This document shows, in pieces, positions 61,218 to 64,000 of a stretch of DNA of 64,000 nucleotides. The notes beneath the pieces were generated by a model. That model had not been told where the DNA came from. It saw only the letters and a list, made by a program, of their open reading frames with translations, and ran no database searches. Source of the DNA: CALOCN01 sp942491735 (GTDB taxonomy: Bacteria > Eisenbacteria > RBG-16-71-46 > JABDJR01); assembly GCA_942491735.1 (NCBI GenBank), contig CALOCN010000001.1, forward strand, positions 62,001-126,000, read 5' to 3'. The position numbers and the translations under genes were made by a program. Each line of letters begins with the position of its first letter. The first letter of the stretch is position 1.

Positions 61218-63860
61218 ATGTCCGCACCCGCTCCCGGCCCCCTGGCCGGCCTGGTTCTCATGCTCCTGCTTGCCGCCCTCCCCGCCTCCGCACGGGGCGA
61301 GGCGCCGCGGGAGCGTGCGGTCATCGCCTTCACACCCAGCCTTCCCGGCAGCCTGCTACTGGTCTCCGACTGGGCGTTGGACGACTCCACCTGCGGCAAC
61401 AACAACGGCGGGTTGGACTCGGCCGAGGTCGCCTGGCTCACCGTCACCCTGCGCGCCCCCCAGACCCAGGGATTCACCAACGTCTCCGCCGAGTTGATCA
61501 GCCTCAACGGCGCGGTTGCGGTAAGCGACAGCGTGGTCCTCTTCGGTGACCTCCCCGCGGATGCCGCGGGAACCGGAAGCGGGGCGTATCGATTGGACGT
61601 GGTGGGAACGCTTCCATCCGGGTTCGTCGATTTCGAATTGCGCGTGCAGGCCGACGGCGGCTACGACCACACCGACACCCTCTCCCTGTCCGTGGGTCCG
61701 TTCGCGTTGCTGGTCGAGGACGACGGCCTTGCAGAGAACGCCAGCCTCTATCAGGGTCCCCTTGGCGTGTTCGGCATCAACACCATGCACTGGGACGTGG
61801 TGACCCGGGGTTGCCCCGGTCCGGGCCTGCTGGGCAACGCCACCGCGGTCATCTGGTACACGGGGGAACAGAACGAGAACACCCTCACCCCCCAGGAGCA
61901 GACCGCGATCTCCGGTTTCCTGGACGGGGGAGGCCGACTGTTCCTCACCGGGCAGGACCTGGGCTACGACCTGGTGCAGCTGGGAAGCACCGCGGACAGC
62001 GTGTTCTACGCGACGTACCTTCATGCGGACTACATCCAGGACCAGGCCAACCAGACATCGCTCACCGGCATTCCCGCCGATCCCATCGGCGACGCCCTGA
62101 GCCTGGCCCTCAGCGGCGGCAGCGGGGCCAACAACAACACCTGGCCGTCGGTCATTGCTCCCCGCGCCGGCGCGGCGACGGTGCTGGTCTTCCCCGGCGC
62201 CTTGCCCGGGGCGGTGCGGTTCGGAGCGGCACACCGCGTGGTGTACTTTGCCTTCAACTTCGAGTCGATCAACACCGCCGGGGATCGGGATCTCACCCTG
62301 GCACGGGTGCTCAACTGGCTCCTCCCCGAGGACATGACCCCGCCCCTGGTCACCCTGGTTGCCCCCAACGGGGGAGAGATCCTGGATGCCTGCGGATCCA
62401 CGGACATCTCCTGGGTGGCCACCGACAACATCGCGGTGACCGAGGTGGATCTGTTGCTCTCCACCAACGGAGGCGGGTCCTACGACCAGGTCCTCGCGAC
62501 CGGGCTCGCCAACAGCGGATCGTTTTCCTGGAGCCTGGCCGGGCTGAACGCGACCGATCTGCGGATCATGGTCCTGGCCCGGGATCTGCAGGGCCTGCAA
62601 GGGTTCGACGCCAGCGATTCGAACTTTGCCGTGACCCCCCTCGCCCCGCCCCTGGCCACCCTGCTGGCGCCCGCGGCGGGGGACACCCTGACCTGCGGGG
62701 CCCTGACCGACATCGTGTGGAGCATGGCCGACACCTGTTCGGCCCTGGACTCCACCCACGTTCTGGTTTCCCAGGACGGCGGCGGCATGTGGACTCCGAT
62801 CGGCTCGGTGGCCGCCCCGGACACCATGCTCACCTGGCTCATCACCGGTTCGCCCACCGACTCGTTCCAGGTGCGCATCGACGTGGTCAACGTGGAGGGG
62901 AACGCGACCTCGGACACCACCGACGGCTTCATCGTGCTGGAGGACGGCGTGCCTCCCGGCATCACCCTGCTCTCGCCCAACGGGGGGGAGACGCTGGGCA
63001 CCGGCAACCCGGCTCCCATCGACTGGATTGCCACGGACGACAAGGGCGTCACCGAGGTCGATCTCTTCTATTCGATGGATGGCGGTGGCTCCTGGACTCC
63101 CATCGTCGCCGCGACCCCGGACACCCCTCCGTATCCCTGGGTCACCCCGACCACGCCCGGCAACCAGGCCCTGATCCGGGCGGTGGCGCGGGATGCGGGG
63201 GGCAACGCGGCAGCGGATACCTCGGACAGCCTGTTTCGCATCGTGGATGATGACCCGCCCCTGGTGACCCTGCTCACGCCCAACGGAGGGGAGGACTTCA
63301 CCGGGTCCGGCATCGAGACCATTGACGCCACCGTCAGCGACAACGGGACCCTCCAGGTGACCTGCCTCCACTACTCGCTGGACAACGGACAGAGCTGGAA
63401 CTTCATCAACTGCGGCCCGATCAGCTTCCCCTACAACTGGACTGTTCCCGAGGCGTTCAGCGACTCCTGCCTCATCCGGGTGCAGGCCTACGACGTGTTC
63501 ATCAACCTCGGGGAGGATCAGAGCGACGGGGTGTTTCGCATTCTGCCCTCGGTGGGTGCGCCCCCGGATCCCGGGTTGACCCGCCCCACCCTGTTGCAGA
63601 ACCACCCCAACCCCGTCCGTTCCGGACGCACCGTGTTCTCGTTCTATCTTCCGCAAGAGGCGCAGGCCTCGCTCACCGTCTATGACGTGGCCGGCCGACG
63701 CGTCCGAACCGTGACTTCGGGGAGCCAGTCCGCGGGCCTGCACGAGTGGGTCTGGACCGGGCAGGACGAGGCGGGGCGCCGGGTCGGGGAAGGGCTCTAC
63801 TTCTACGTGTTCGAGACCGCCGGGGTCCGCGAGGTGCGCAAGCTCGTCCTGGTGCGTTGA
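61218..63860 (+). CDS. Large secreted protein with Ig-like repeats and sorting domain
   Basis: 880 residues from the ATG at 61218 (GGAG 7 nt upstream) with a signal peptide (GLVLMLLLAALPASARG). Residues about 170-370 look like a Rossmann-like/ThuA- or GATase-like domain (LLVEDDGLAENASLY, AVIWYTGEQNENTLTPQEQ, FLDGGGRLFLTGQDLGYDL). It is followed by four Ig-like units, each starting with a variant of TLLxPNGGE (residues near 378, 476, 588 and 690). The end is a FlgD-like sorting domain (NHPNPVRSGRTVFSFYLP .. YDVAGRRVRTVTSGS .. YFYVFE). It is probably an extracellular or surface protein; no enzymatic residues can be assigned. Confidence 0.85.
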   Translation: MSAPAPGPLAGLVLMLLLAALPASARGEAPRERAVIAFTPSLPGSLLLVSDWALDDSTCGNNNGGLDSAEVAWLTVTLRAPQTQGFTNVSAELISLNGAVAVSDSVVLFGDLPADAAGTGSGAYRLDVVGTLPSGFVDFELRVQADGGYDHTDTLSLSVGPFALLVEDDGLAENASLYQGPLGVFGINTMHWDVVTRGCPGPGLLGNATAVIWYTGEQNENTLTPQEQTAISGFLDGGGRLFLTGQDLGYDLVQLGSTADSVFYATYLHADYIQDQANQTSLTGIPADPIGDALSLALSGGSGANNNTWPSVIAPRAGAATVLVFPGALPGAVRFGAAHRVVYFAFNFESINTAGDRDLTLARVLNWLLPEDMTPPLVTLVAPNGGEILDACGSTDISWVATDNIAVTEVDLLLSTNGGGSYDQVLATGLANSGSFSWSLAGLNATDLRIMVLARDLQGLQGFDASDSNFAVTPLAPPLATLLAPAAGDTLTCGALTDIVWSMADTCSALDSTHVLVSQDGGGMWTPIGSVAAPDTMLTWLITGSPTDSFQVRIDVVNVEGNATSDTTDGFIVLEDGVPPGITLLSPNGGETLGTGNPAPIDWIATDDKGVTEVDLFYSMDGGGSWTPIVAATPDTPPYPWVTPTTPGNQALIRAVARDAGGNAAADTSDSLFRIVDDDPPLVTLLTPNGGEDFTGSGIETIDATVSDNGTLQVTCLHYSLDNGQSWNFINCGPISFPYNWTVPEAFSDSCLIRVQAYDVFINLGEDQSDGVFRILPSVGAPPDPGLTRPTLLQNHPNPVRSGRTVFSFYLPQEAQASLTVYDVAGRRVRTVTSGSQSAGLHEWVWTGQDEAGRRVGEGLYFYVFETAGVREVRKLVLVR

Positions 63861-63876
63861 GGCGGCTCGGGTCGCT

Positions 63877-64000
63877 CTAGCCCGGGTCCACCGCGTCGAA
63901 GGTTGCAAAAGGAGCCTGGCTTTCGTGCAGATCGGCCAGCCGGACGTAGTTGCAGGCGACCTCGAACCGCGCCCACAACGCGCCCACGGCCGGGTTGGCG
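63877..64000 (-). CDS. C-terminal end of a minus-strand gene (cut by window edge)
   Basis: On the minus strand, 40 codons run from the window edge to a TAG at 63877-63879. They read ANPAVGALWARFEVACNYVR and continue to the end ATFDAVDPG. Composition and G/C-rich third positions look coding, and the frame has no competitor. It converges on the preceding gene with a 16-nt gap. The family cannot be determined from this fragment. Confidence 0.5.
   Translation of the reverse strand, partial: ANPAVGALWARFEVACNYVRLADLHESQAPFATFDAVDPG

Overview
The window is about two-thirds G+C and densely coded. It looks like a chromosomal segment of a Gram-negative-type bacterium related to the FCB superphylum (Bacteroidota/Fibrobacterota and candidate phyla such as Eisenbacteria or Krumholzibacteriota). 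Three things suggest this: five large secreted proteins end in the 'PNPF ... VYD..GR.VR ... W.G.D..G..V..G.Y.Y' FlgD-like domain typical of those lineages; there are several outer-membrane barrels; and the conserved protein at 3623 closely resembles a Bacteroidota family. The taxonomic placement is inference. I see no rRNA, tRNA, CRISPR array, transposase or phage module.

Layout. 2-5577: an operon of a Gln-rich coiled-coil protein (cut by the window edge), a TPR protein, an 'asparagine synthetase B-like' secreted protein and a Cys-repeat protein. 5588-10186: a secreted sorting-domain protein on the minus strand, then a zinc-ribbon peptide and a housekeeping operon (HAD phosphatase, acpS, nnr, GAF/fRMsr-like). 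10187-10617: a 231-bp hairpin repeat element and a tandem repeat. 10618-17000: an SppA protease fused to a barrel, ogt, a class II aldolase with a microcompartment-like tail, a lipoprotein with a sigma-54-like promoter, and a sensor kinase. 17105-24188: a HEAT-repeat protein and HD-GYP protein (overlapping genes), a lipoprotein, a FadL/PorV-like barrel and a degenerate sensor kinase. 24189-28969: B12-dependent ribonucleotide reductase nrdJ with NrdR-like boxes, an Omp85-type barrel and a GNAT enzyme. 28988-29215: a second, inverted copy of the hairpin repeat. 29285-41478: ada, a sugar-nucleotide epimerase, a lower-GC block (GNAT, flavodiiron-type MBL protein, TetR), a GT11-like transferase, a DUF6624-like protein, two beta-lactamase-fold serine hydrolases, a small HTH protein and a GT39-type/TPR protein. 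41571-51534: two paralogous secreted subtilases, one translationally coupled to a MalT/SARP-type STAND regulator. 51947-58788: an IscR-like regulator, a cysteine desulfurase, a third subtilase, then TIGR02757-thiD-MFS in an overlapping operon. 58798-64000: two envelope proteins, a strong terminator, a structured RNA candidate, a large Ig-repeat secreted protein and the end of a minus-strand gene.

The recurring theme is the cell envelope and secretion: signal peptides, lipoproteins, barrels, extracellular subtilases and C-terminal sorting domains. The less ordinary items are the pair of hairpin elements whose terminal arms differ between copies yet stay self-complementary, a four-fold Cys knuckle repeat protein, a BMC-type C-terminal tail on an aldolase with no shell genes in view, a barrel-SppA fusion, a regulator-subtilase coupled pair, and a structured RNA with a poly-U terminator near 61.0 kb. 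All comparisons were done by eye; no database search or folding calculation was run.
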